This document shows positions 22,880 to 34,700 of a stretch of 64,000 bases of DNA, in pieces. The notes below the pieces were generated by a model. It worked only from the letters and a program-made list of their open reading frames with translations, ran no database searches and was not told the DNA's origin. Numbering within the stretch: position 1 is the first letter of the stretch; every line of letters starts with the position of its first letter. The DNA is from Rehmannia glutinosa (Eukaryota > Streptophyta > Magnoliopsida > Lamiales > Orobanchaceae), in NCBI GenBank assembly GCA_016081115.2, contig CM071930.1, positions 31,883,641 through 31,947,640 of the forward strand, written 5' to 3'. The position numbers were made by a program, and so were the translations under genes.

Positions 22880-23392
22880 AAAAAGAACTACAAGACAAAA
22901 ATACCGAGTGGTGATTAGCAATAATTTATATAGAATTTTCTTTTGATATTTCTTGCTACTTACCGACAAAATTACCTGTAAACATATGGCGTTAAATATA
23001 GTAGGCAAGACAAAAATACCAACAAATTACCAACAATTTTCATAATCATTACCAACAATTTGACAATATTTGTTGCTAATTACCGACAAATTACCGACAA
23101 TAATATAGTAGGCTTTTAATTATCTCCAACAATAATAAACATAAACTTACCTACAATTTTTTGTAATTTTATAATGATTTAAATATTGTCGGTGATTATT
23201 TACTTTAACGACAACGATTTTACTTTAAAATTTCATAGTCTTTATTTATACAATTTCGGTTTGTCGGAATATTGTCGGCAATTTAATTGCCAACATAATT
23301 TTAGAATTACAACGTGTCTTCATAAATTCGTTATACCAAAAAATATTTATTTATAAACAATAAATCAAGCTTTTTAATTTATTTTTGTAGTG
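22880..23392 (+). mobile_element. CACTA element end: subterminal repeats and terminal repeat
   Basis: The sequence ends ATTTTTGTAGTG at 23392, the reverse complement of the CACTACAAAAAT terminus of En/Spm elements. The preceding 500 bp hold many copies in both orientations of TTACCGACAA/TTGTCGG and the variant TTACCAACAATTT, as expected of subterminal transposase sites. No matching left terminus was found, so the element is probably truncated. Confidence 0.6.
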
Positions 23393-24842
23393 CTTCAACA
23401 TTAATATATATATAAATATATATATATATAAAGGGTACTTATGTAAATGAATATGAAAATTAAATCCTTTGCAATATAAACTATTGACAGACAAAAAGCA
23501 ATAAAATTAACATAGAAACTTGAAGGGATAGATTCAATTAATGAAAATTTATAATTGTTTTATTTTCAGAAAAATATTTACTATAAAGTATATGTATCGC
23601 GTTAATTGCAATACTAGTGGGCAGCTTAGTGCAAAAGTCTTTGTTATGCAATATGTGTGTCACAGTGTGTACATGTATATAAATAAAATGTGAGTAGTAG
23701 CAAAGTGTGATATGGATTTCTCAACTATCATCAAAGTTGACTTGTTCCTAGAAAACCATTTTTTAACAGTGTTCAATAATTTAAGATGAAAAAAAGGAGA
23801 ATACTAGAATAGTTTAAAAAGCCTTTTTTCCAGTTGTCCTACTGTAGTTAGCAAAACTGCAAAAGGCTATAATAAGTATGTGGCCTATAAACAAATAACT
23901 GCATACCATAATAAGCAGCCATCAAATTTGAGTTTGTATAATTTGAGCATTGGTTAATTTTTTTTGTTTTTTTTTGAAAAGTCTGATTCATGAATCATAT
24001 CACCAACAAATAATAATAGATAAACATGAAATTCACATGAATTACAGTAAACTTCAAATAATCCAACAATTGTTAGTGAATTTATTGGAATCCGTAGCAT
24101 AAGGGGTTTCCAAATATTACAGAAACATATTATTTTAGTCAAAATTATTGCACGAGATTGACATTGGGGGGCAAAAAAAGTGGCGTATGAGCATGAATTG
24201 GAAATTAAAGCTGATGTGGTAGCAGATGGGATTTGTTGCCATGTCATTTTCACTAGTCAAATTAAACCAAAGTTTGGCAAGGGAGAAAAGTATTACTATT
24301 TTTTTTTTTTGATCGGTAAGGGAAAAAAAGTATTACTATTAACCCTGGGGCAAGTTTTTTTTGATAAATTAATTATTCAAGTAATTAACAAAGATATCAG
24401 TTTTTAGACAAATGAGCTGTATTAATGAGGATTTTTTGACAATATTTAAAGTTGATTTAGTCAGTGAAATTTCTAGTTGTATTAGTCTCTGTTCATACTC
24501 TCCATTCAAGAGAAGAAGAACCAGTAAGATGGAATTAAAACTTGATTTAGAGCACGTACGAGGGTTAAAAAAAAGAGCAAGTCTTTGATCATAAATAGTA
24601 GTATTCGAGTTCGAGGTATTAAATTTGAGTTATCATCTTATACACGTAACATTTATCTAATACAATGGAAGTGGAAGTGAAAAATAGGAAATATTAATCC
24701 ATTAGATTTGTGGCAAAACAATTATTTGACCTCAGGTAATTAATAATATTAGTGTTGGTGCATATTAAATTATTGGTGGAAAATTGTGGGGAAACTGCCT
24801 ATTATGCATCACATTTCAGGTTTAGACCAATTACAACTACCT
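23393..24842. other. Intergenic sequence
   Basis: AT-rich with an AT microsatellite (about 23405-23435). No gene seen. The last part is the presumed upstream region of the peroxidase locus. Confidence 0.4.
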
Positions 24843-24849
24843 TATATAA
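24843..24849 (+). promoter_or_regulatory. Possible TATA box of the peroxidase locus
   Basis: TATATAA about 160 bp before the peroxidase ATG, with a GA microsatellite between them. Assigned by position and sequence only. Confidence 0.35.
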
Positions 24850-24946
24850 CAACCCTTTTCTTCCCTAGAGTCATCATCACCCTATTGCCCATATTATAAC
24901 TGTTCTATTCAATATATATTGCAGCAAGTGTGGACAACCAGTAGTA

Positions 24947-24950
<4 letters not shown>

Positions 24951-25002
<52 letters not shown>
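24951..25002 (+). repeat. (AG)26 microsatellite in the peroxidase leader
   Basis: An essentially perfect AG repeat of about 52 bp ending 6 bp before the peroxidase ATG. Open frames through it (Arg-Glu runs) are artefacts. Confidence 0.95.
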
Positions 25003-25005
<3 letters not shown>

Positions 25006-25008
25006 TAT

Positions 25009-26220
25009 ATGGAGAAATACTTTAAAAACTTGTGTATGTTGATAGTAGTCATGATAATTGTGAAGAAGGAAGAAGGGCAGTTGATTGAGAACTTTTATAG
25101 CTCAAGTTGTCCGAAACGTTGAGAACATTATCTGCCAGGTTGTGGTAACAAAGATAAACTAGACATTCGTTACGATTCCAGCCACTGTTCGCCTCTTTTT
25201 CCATGACTGCTTTGTTGAGGTACTCTATTCAACAACTTAATTATATTTTGAGTCCTGTGCTATAGAAACGATTTTACTCGATCGGCTTTGATTTGTAGGG
25301 ATGTGATGCCTCAGTTATTATTGCTTCACCAAATAATGATGCTGAAAAAGATGCTCCAGATAATCTTTCCCTAGCAGGAGATGGCTTTGACACTGTTGTA
25401 AAGGCAAAACAAGCAGTAGAGGCTCAATGCCCTGGCATAGTATCTTGTGTAGACATTTTAGCTATTGCTGCCAGAGAAGTTGTTTTCCTGGTAATCACAA
25501 TGCCCTTTTCATCTTCTGTTATTTGACATATTCTCTTTAAATTTGTAATTAGACTGAACCTCAAAAGTATTTTTGTAATTGACATATTCTTTTAAAGTTT
25601 CTCAAGAACACTTGTTCGTTCTCTGCGTTGTAAATGATTTTCAGGCAGGTGGTCCTGCATACAATGTAGAATTGGGAAGGCGCGTTGGGCTCATATCTCA
25701 AGCTTCTCGGGTGTCTGAAAACTTACCAGAACCCGATTTCAATCTCATCCAACTTAACACCATGTTTGCCAAAAACAATCTGTCGCAGACTGATATGATT
25801 GCACTATCAGAATGCCACACACTCGGGTTTTCCCACTGCAGCCGTTTCGCAAACCGGATCTACTCGTTTTCTCCTTCAAACCCGGTTGACCCGACCCTGG
25901 ATCCCAGCTACGCACAATAGTTGATGCAAGAGTGCCCTCAGAATGTCGACCCGCAAATAGCCATAAACATGGATCCTGTAACTCCACAAACATTTGACAA
26001 TGTATACTTTCAGAATCTGGTCGGAGGAAAAGGCTTGTTTACATCTGATCAGGTTCTGTTCACTGATCCAGCTTCTCAATCTACTGTAACGGATTTTGCT
26101 AAAAACACGGGTGACTTCAATGGAGCGTTTATTACAGCAATGACGAAGCTTGGAAGGGTTGGGGTGAAAACTGGCAGCCAAGGAGAAATAAGAAGGGATT
26201 GCACGGCATTCAATTCATAA
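25009..26220 (+). pseudogene. Class III (secretory) peroxidase, pseudogene
   Basis: Three exons fit: 25009-25219, 25299-25490 and 25645-26220, with GT..AG introns. The start ATG at 25009 gives a hydrophobic signal segment (LCMLIVVMIIV) and then QLIENFYSSSCP, the usual mature N-terminus. The distal heme His is at 25202-25204 (LFFHDCFVEGCDAS across the intron), and the proximal His at 25816-25818 in LSECHTLGFSHC (usually LSGAHT). The C-terminus is DPQIAINMDPVTPQTFDNVY...FAKNTGDFNGAF...IRRDCTAFNS. Breaks: one extra base near 25115, a TAG at 25160-25162, and a TAG at 25918-25920 where SYAQQL would continue. Intact relatives are apoplastic heme enzymes of about 320-330 residues that oxidise phenolics with hydrogen peroxide. 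Sequencing error is possible, but three breaks plus the altered G-A before the proximal His favour a true pseudogene. Confidence 0.85.
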
Positions 26221-27050
26221 AATCATACTTGATGCACACACACAGTGTTATCTGATAGGAATACTCAATGAATAATGTTTAATTATCTACAATCTGTTGC
26301 ATATTGTTCCATCATCAATAACAAAGTTTAAAACAATATCTTGCACTAACATGTAATAACTAAATGTGTTATTACAATATATCCAAATTGCTTTATAGTA
26401 AGACCATGCAGTTATGGTACACTGTTTATAGCCTCCTTTCCTTTTTTCTTACCTGGAGTATAATATTTGAAAAAATTGATTGAGATTTTCTATTCCACAA
26501 TCCTAAACCACTTCTTATTCCATGTCATGTGTACAAGATGATGTCATAATTGTACACGTGTCATTCATCCAATGCACTGAAATAAGAATGTGGAACATGA
26601 AATAGTGAACTAAAATGGAAGGTCCAATAAATTGAAACAATCAGCAACCATAGAAAGAGAGCCATAAGAAGTAACGAGAAAGACCAAAAATTTTCATTTA
26701 GCAATCTGTACTCGGGGATCAAAATTTTGACAAAGAATTTCAATAAGTTCAAAGAAAAAGAAAATATGATGATACAACATCTCACATCACACTCAGCAGC
26801 AAAATGATGCTTAAAACTTGAAAGGAAATAAATAGCCCCAATAACAATCACAAACTGTATTCACCCCAAAACCAGATCACTGCTTGCTCCTACTGTACGG
26901 GAAAATCTAGTCACGCTTGCATTAATTGCTTCTCAACTTTTGTGTTCAAATACGAACAGCTAAAATAATTAATAACATCAACGACCTTCTCAAATTGCGG
27001 ACACGGAGCTTCTGTCATACTGTAAACTGTGAACCCCATCATTCTAAAAC
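26221..27050. other. 3' region between two convergent host genes
   Basis: No gene seen. It should contain the 3' untranslated parts of the peroxidase locus (left) and of the transporter gene (right, minus strand). Confidence 0.4.
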
Positions 27051-30000
27051 TTACCTTCGAGATCTTCCGTAGAGATGAGCATAGACTGTCTTTGTTCGGT
27101 ACACAAGAATCATGCTCAAAACAACCGCAATGATGCAAAGCCCAGACATGATCATCGAAGTTAAGAAGAAGCAAACGACTCCTTCACACTTGAGAGGATC
27201 ATCAACAAACAAAAATCTTGAAAAAGAAGATAACAAACTACGTTGTCCGTGATGACGCCCATGAGCTTGTTTCTCTGCTTCCCTATCGTATATGCTGCTG
27301 GCGATTAGACCTGAGAATACCAAAGAGCCTGCGGGGTTTGCTAGAGTAAGAAAATTGTATAAAGCTCCGAATTTTTTCAATCCAAACAGCTCTGATGCAG
27401 CAGCAGGCACAATTGCCCAGTGTGCCCCATAGCCAAGCCCTACAAGAAGAGTTCCCAAGTACATTGCCCCAGGCCAACCCATAGCAAAGAAGAAATGTCC
27501 AATTGCCATTATTACTTGGGCAGCAGCCATGGCCACCGGCCTTGGATATGCATAATCCCTGTGAAACAGTAAGGTAACTTTTGTGAGGAAAACTTGGAGA
27601 TATATGATGTATATTAAGGGAGTCTTTGCAAACATTTATACTTTTATAGGAAGTGATTTATTGTAGCACAATCGAAAAGTAGTTGAATTGCAAATAGAAG
27701 CTTAAAGTTGAATAATTTAAAAAAGAGTATTTGTTGAATAAGTTGTAAAAGTATTTTATTTGTGTGTAAAAATCAAACCAGAAGCAGAATCAGAAATCTA
27801 AAGCACCCCTCTCCCTCAGTCTTAGATTTTGATTAACTTATACAAAATCAGAAGCATAAGTTGACATTTGATAAACTAAAAGGCTAAAAGCTACATTTTT
27901 CTAGCCAAAAGCTGACAATCACATTTTTTAAGTGTCTACAAACACTCCCTAAAGCATACATTGTAGATAACGTAGGTAATCATACCTGACAATTTTCTCG
28001 GAGAAGTAACCACCACCAACACGGCCTAAAAAGTTCCAAATGCTAATCATGGAAACGAATACATGGGTATTATCGTACCCCAGTGACTGGCTCATTTGAC
28101 CTAAATTATCAATCACAGTCAAACCAGAACCAGAACCCAATAGAAGAGAGAAAAATATAAGCCAAAAATCCGCCTTTATCAATGCCTCCGTCAAAGTGAA
28201 GTCCTCCCCTCTGTGAGGCCTTCTTTTCTTGATTCTCACGGCTCCTTCTGCAGCCGCTTGGGCTAGTCTCGTCTGAAGCTGAGCAATTCTCTTTTGTCTC
28301 TCCAAAGCCGGAAGCATATCTACTTCTCTTGGCTTTTCATCTTCAACTTCACTAAATATTATATCTTGACCATCGTCTTCGGATTTGCTAGGCCCTTGTT
28401 TATTTGGCTCGGGTAGAAGTGCCTCTTCCATTGATGTTCTTGGCGAACCAAAAAAACTCAATGTGATAGGGATGACAATGGGAATCAACAAAATGACAAA
28501 TAAAATAACTGTGAAGATTGTAATAACGGTGTGGCTTAAGTCAATTAGATCTTCTACAAGCATGACTCCCATCAAATAAGAAGCCAAAACGAGGCAAATG
28601 CAATAGATAATTGAGAAACTAAACCCATCGGACGGCCGGATTTGTTTGTGACCTCCAACAGGCCTGACGATGAACATTAGAGCAATGACCACCATTGTAG
28701 GACCCACCGCAACCATATATATTAGCGAAGCATGGTCCGGAGAATGCATCACTGCATACATCTGAGTCAAAATGGCACCACCTAACCCAGCAAAACCCTT
28801 AAGTATTCCCACGACTGGACCACGGTTTTTGGGGAAGTTTTGCACACAAGAGACCAGTGCTGCAGTGTTGAAGTACGTCTCTCCATTTGTTCCTATAAAG
28901 ATAAGAATGCACATCTGCATACAAAGGTAATAGATTGGTCAAAATTTGTATAGAATAGGAAAAATTCATGCTTCACTTTCGTACAAGGCTTCAAACATCA
29001 AATTAATGATCCTCTAAAACTAATAAAGATGCCATCTTATGCTCCAGCCACAAAGTCACGCTACAAGTCCATTTTTCATATTGGTTGAAACATGAAACCT
29101 TTGATGATAACAATGGCTAAATTAAACAGATTTAGTGTGGCAATAGAATAGTAGCCGCAAGAAAGACAGAGTAAAACACTTACAATTGCATTTATAGAAT
29201 TTAAGCAATAATCTTTTTGATGAAAAAATACTCAACTCATCCATGGAAAATAGGAAGCACAAGTTTATTCCTAATATGCAAGGAAAGACATATAAGAAAG
29301 ACGGAAGTGAATCTTTTTCATGCATTATAAGGAGTCTTTCTAAGGCAACATCGCTGCATTTAATGTGAAACTTATCCTCTGAATATAATGCTCAATTTAA
29401 AAGAACAAGAAAAGCCACTAACCCCTTACAGATCATTACTCATATTTTATCCCACTATCTTGAGCTTTTGAAAAGAAAAGTTCAAAATATCATCTATATG
29501 ACAAAACTTCCCAAGTCAAAGATTTAATTATTAAAAAATTGCTTGAAATCTTCAAATGAGTAAGAAATCACAATCTATAAGATGTTGGATAGCAGAGAAT
29601 CTGGAGTCGAGCAAAAGATTAACTACGTTAGTTCTGAAAATATTTTTAAGCTAAACTCAGCTTCTCATATTCATAACATCAAAATCTAAACCCAAATCAA
29701 AAAAATCAACAATCCCTCTAATCATATCAAATAAAACAGAAAGAATATGCTTAAGATTAATTATCAATCTCGAAACAAAAAAAACAGACACACACAAACA
29801 CATATATATGTGTGTGTATTGACCAAAAATAGGTCGCAATAAATTGATCAAAAACTTAAAAATTGATGAAAATAAATTATAATGAAATATGATACTCACA
29901 GCCCATAATGGCAAAACAGGGGCTTTACCCGTGACAACATGCCAAACCCAACCATATCCAATAAAATTCTGAATTGCACCAACAAGAAGAGCAGCCCACA

Positions 30001-30235
30001 ATGGCAAAATCTCGGATAAACTACCAGCCAAGAATCCAACGCTATCACCTAAATCTTTAGCCACCCCTAATCTCGCAATCTGCTTTTGATTATAATTTAA
30101 AGAACTCTTGATCGTAGGTGAAATGCTGCCAAACAAATACCCAATTCCAGCACAAGATTGTATCCACATTGCAGCCACAAAAACCAGCCATCTGTTATTG
30201 AAGAATGAAGAAAGCCTCTCCTTGACACAACCCAT
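27051..30235 (-). CDS. NFD4-like / nodulin-like major facilitator family transporter, three exons
   Basis: Exon 1 is 30235-29900, exon 2 is 28914-27986 and exon 3 is 27558-27051. All junctions are GT..AG and in phase, giving 590 residues, close to the usual length. The ATG at 30235 opens MGCVKERLSSFFNNRWLVFVAAMWIQSCAGIGYLFG, the start of the nodulin-like domain. Landmarks are TNGETYFNTAALVSCVQNFP and RGPVVGILKGFAGLGGAILTQ in exon 2, a charged cytoplasmic loop (SEVEDEKPREVDMLPALERQ), then a second membrane half (FWLIFFSLLLGSGSGLTVIDNLGQ, GRVGGGYFSEKIVRDYAYPRP, GLGYGAHWAIVPAAASELFG). About twelve membrane spans are visible. No stop or frameshift. Family members are membrane proteins linked to nodulin/NFD4; the substrate is not known from sequence. 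This is the only host gene here that looks intact. A transposon nest begins about 1 kb upstream of its ATG. Confidence 0.92.
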
Positions 30236-31218
30236 CTCTAAATTTGTTTGCCAAATTTTTGAGTCAATCTCAAGGTTTGGTGATTTTCTTTGTTTTTGTG
30301 CGAATGGGGGTGTGGAATTTGGATATTTCTTTAGAGAGAAATTAAAAGGAAATTTTTAGATTTGATTTGCTTTGCTGTGGATAAGTTTCTTTTTAACCTT
30401 TTAAATAGAAGATTTGGAGCAAAGCAATGATGACGATGCAATGTGGTGAAACAACGGTGGCCAAAGACTGTTTTTTTTTTTCTTTTTTCTTCTTTGGCAC
30501 CTAATGTTGGAGATAATTATAGACATTCCATATACGCAACTGAACTGAATAATATTAATTTCTGACTTTATTTAATACAAGCAACCTTAACTTTTCAATT
30601 TACAATTTTGTTTTTTACTGCCCAATGCCCACCACAAAGCATAACTGATAACACACCCCTCTGTCTTAATATTATTTGTCTAAATTTAATTTGATATTAA
30701 ATGTTTAATTAAAATACTAATTGAAGACTTGAAGTTGATGAAGATGCATGATGCATCAATACTTTAAGTAAGATGGAAAATTATATAAATAAAAGCTAAG
30801 AATATTAATTAAAATTTTCATTTTAATAGTTTCAGAAAAAAAATATAAAAATAAATGAAAACAGATGAAATAAACCTGTATTCATGAACTTATGTAAGGG
30901 CGAAAGGATGCGACGTCAATTCAAGCGACGCAGTAGATTGCATAATTTATGCATGTTTAAATAAATGAGGTCTTTGTCCGAAGGCTTAAAAAAAAGCTGC
31001 ACTTTTTAGCACTTTTTATCTGTCTTGTGCAAATTGCAATAACTATTCTTTTATCTTGGCCTCCATTTGCAGCGGCGGAACAACATTATTGGGAAAAGAT
31101 GCTACTTCTAAGTAATCGTTTCTATTACAGTATATTCCTTCAAAAGTAAAAAAACAATCGAGTACAGAATTATAATTGATTCTGTTTTTTTAAAGTAGAT
31201 TACTCAAGTCACTTGGGT
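30236..31218. other. Upstream region of the transporter gene
   Basis: No coding sequence. It includes the presumed promoter and 5' leader of the minus-strand transporter gene (30236 upward) and a T-rich run at about 30471-30492. The Tat-like LTR starts at its far end. Confidence 0.45.
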
Positions 31219-31342
31219 TGTGACCAAAATCCTTTTCCCGAGAAGGGAGGCCACTCCGACGCTCAAGTGAGCAGGTGACGAGAGAAATAACGGTAAATGA
31301 ATCATCAGAAAAAGTAATGTGTAGGAAAAAATAATGAATTAA
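31219..31342 (-). repeat. Tat-like gypsy LTR, piece 1 of 3 (distal end)
   Basis: The minus strand reads ...CTTGAGCGTCGGAGTGG...TTTTGGTCACA, the R/U5-type end seen in many Tat LTRs and echoed by GCATCGGAGTGCCGACGC in the other Tat-like LTR here (56573). It is contiguous with 47660-47854 once the Mutator-like element and one copy of its 9-bp duplication are removed. The outer end at 31219 is set by the terminal TG/CA and is approximate. Confidence 0.55.
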
Positions 31343-31392
31343 GGGGAAATTACACAAAATACCCTTATTTTTGACCCGTTCTCCAAAATACT
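31343..31392 (+). repeat. Left terminal inverted repeat of the MULE
   Basis: About 50 bp; pairs imperfectly with 47599-47650. Shared blocks include ACACAAA, TTATTT, TGACC and CAAAATA. Confidence 0.8.
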
Positions 31393-31754
31393 ACTCATCC
31401 CATTTATACGTTTTTATTTAATGTTTTACGCTCTTTTTTTTTTACTTTTTTTCCCAAAAATACACTCAGTCCTTTCGTGTCTAATCTATCATTTCCCTCT
31501 CTCTCTCTGTCTCTTCATCTCGACGTCTCGGTTCCCGCCTTGCATGTCCGCTATTTTTGCCCAGCTTGGTGTATGATTTCGCAATCGCTGCCCGTTAACT
31601 TCTCCGTAATCATCTCCAGAAACCGTTTGTGTAAACTGCTACGTTTTGAATTTTTTTGTGTGTGGTTTTTGGTTTCGTATTTATATCATGGCTTCGAAAA
31701 AACCCTTTCTACTTAGACTGAAAATGGAGAAGAAGGCTGACTAGTTCAAGAGTT

Positions 31755-34700
31755 TTGAGAAGCGGTTCGAAATCGGAAGTCCTAGTTCCTTTATCGTCTA
31801 AAAAGAGGAAGATGAAACCTGGCGATGATGTTGGAAAACATGTTGTTAAGGCAAAATCTCCTAAAAAGAAGGTTGTTGGTTTTAGAGGCGTGGACGTTGC
31901 CGAGGTATATTGTTTTTTGCTTTATTTAATGGATTTATTTTTGTTATTTAGTGTTCTATGATTTTTGTTTTGTTTTTGTTTCTGTGTTGTTTCTATGCTA
32001 TTGATATGTTATTTTTATTACTTTTCAAATTTTCCTGTACAAGATGTGGTGTTTATTTGTTGTTTCCTTGTTATTTATTTGTTGTTTCTAGGGTTATGAA
32101 TATATGATTGATCCGGAAGGCTGGTACACTGCTAGGATAAACACTGGGTTTTCTTTTGAAGTGATTAAAAATTTGAAGGACAAGTTATCCCAGCCGCAGT
32201 TGGATGCATTTAGACGTACGTGTTTCAGTTATTTTCTGGACATGCATGAAGTTGATTTCCAAAATCAATTTGTGCATTCGTTGTTGAAGAGGCAGGTTGT
32301 TCATTCACGGAAGGATGAAATACTAGTGTCTGTTTGTGGGAAAATTCTGAGATTTGGTGTTGGGGAGTTTGCCCTGGTCATGGGACTGAAGTGTGTTGGG
32401 AATAGGCCCTCTATTTGTGGGGATGGTATTACTTCTGAGTTATTCCAGAAGTATTTTTTTGGCACAATGAAATTTACTAGGCAGTCGATCAAGGAGTGTT
32501 TTAGATTACAAGTGTGGGGGATAACGATGATGATGCCGTGAAGATGGCGTTGTTGTATTTTTTGCATTTTTTTCCTTTTCTTCTTCTGGGACTTCTGTGA
32601 ATATAGATTTTTTTGATTTAGTCGATAGTGAATCTTTTAACACATATCCCTGAGGAAGAGATTTGTTTGACCTGACAATCAGAGAACTAAGGGAACAAGT
32701 GCTCCACAGGAAGCAGCCTTAGGATGAGGATTTGAAGCTTGCCGCTAAACGCACTAAATTTTACAGAATTAAAGGCTTTCCTTTGGCCTTCCAGATATGG
32801 TTCTATGAATGTTGTTCAGAGGTGAACAATAAAATTTGCAATCGTATCGAGCAGAGTATCCCTCGTATTCTGAATTGAGGTTGTCCATTATCTTATAGAG
32901 ATAAAAATTTGAGGTCTGATGATCTCGATATGATGAGTTTCAACCGTTCTGCGGAACAGGTAATACATTTCTTTTTTATTTTTTTGTTTCTCTTTTGTTT
33001 CGCTTTTGTTTCATAACTGTTTATTTGTCCTTTCTAACTTTTTTTTTTGTTTGTTTTCCTTTTTTTTAGTTGAAGTTGATGAATATTTGGCCATCAGATG
33101 AAGAGAGGTTGTCGTTGGATATTGCAACATTTTTTGATGAGTCTAAGTATTCGTTTGATTCCGTTAATGTGGACTTTGTCATTGGTAAGTCGAAGAGGAA
33201 GGAGCCGGATGTTGAGTTGGGATCGAACTACACATTGGATGACGTTGTTCGGAAGCAGGATAAATTGTCCACGGAGTTGAAGGTTTTGAAGAACTCCGTT
33301 AACAAAATCTTGGAAGATCAGTTTAAAACTGTTCTCTCTGAGTTGTCTGCCATTAAGGGGAAACTTGAGGTAACCTTATTTGTTTTTGTCCCCCCTGTGT
33401 TTCATTATTTCTTTTTCTTGTTGCTTGTTTGTTTGGATTTATAATATTTTTTATTTTTGCTTTTTAGGCTTGTGATGGGCTGGATGAAGCTGACAAGGTT
33501 GTTGGAGTGCAAGATAATAAAATGTCGTCAGCGTCATCTTCAGAGTCTGAGAAGGAGTTAATGGGAGAGGATGATCAACATGTTAAAACTCATGTTGTGC
33601 CATTTTCTAAGGAGGTTGTTGACCCTGCTGGTTTGGAAAGGACTGAGCGAACCAGTAGTCCCCTAGTTGGCGAACAGTTTGAAAACAATCAGAGGATGTT
33701 GAAGGTGGCAATATTGGTGGTGATGTTGGGGTTGAGTCTGTGGTTGAAGGGATTGTTAATGAGGGTGAGGGAATTGCTATTGGTGGTGAAGTTGATTTGT
33801 CGGTGGATAAAGGGATTAGTAATGATGGTGAGGGACTTGCTGTCAGTGGTTTGATGGATTTTGCAGAAAATATTGAGAATATTCCATTTGATTCAAGTAA
33901 GGTTTCAGAAGAGGTTGGTGTTGAATCCCAGGGCTTGAATGTTCATGCTGAACATGGTTTCATTGGGTCTCAAGAATTTGATGATCTAACCCAATCTCAG
34001 TTTGTTTCTATTGTGAATGCTGCAACTCAAGCTATTGCGGGAATGGTTTGTTCCTAATATTTGCCTCTAGTTTGTTTTGACATTGAATTTTGTCATTTAT
34101 ATTTTGTTTATAACAGTTTTGTATCCAGTTTTTATTGCAGGCTGGTGTCAAGGGGTCGGATGCATCACCTGTTCCTCAATCCCCTATTGCTAAGAGGGTT
34201 TCAAAACCCTTTGTTGCTGTGAGAACTCCTTTCACCACTCACTTTGAATCATCTGGCGTTGTGAGTGGGAAAGTAGTTTGGCGATTTCAGTTGGGGAACA
34301 TTGATTTGGAATCGACTCCTCAGGAGAAAGATGCGACCTTGGATGCTAGCAGGAAGCCCCTAGTAGTGTTGGTTAAAGGAAGGTGCCCATTGGATGATAG
34401 CCTTGTTGAAGGTTATGACGGTTTGGACAATTTTAATGATGGTCTGAGTGAGTGGCTTTCGGAAGGGTAAGATTTTTTTATTCTCTTTTGCAACGATTAT
34501 GAAACATTATTGTAATTTTTTAACTTATTTATGTTTTAGGCCAAAACGTTATTCGGAAGAGGATGACAAGATTGGTCCCTCCTTAAAGCTGAGCGTATGC
34601 GAGGTTAAGCAAAAATCATGGTTTCATAGCCTGTACTATGTTAACGAGTACTTGTCTTCTTCGGTAAGTTACTATTTTTTATGTTGTTGTTTTCCTATTT

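Noticed and set aside
24919..25122. An Arg-Glu repeat protein upstream of the peroxidase
   Set aside because: It is the AG microsatellite read as codons, running into the real peroxidase start at 25009.
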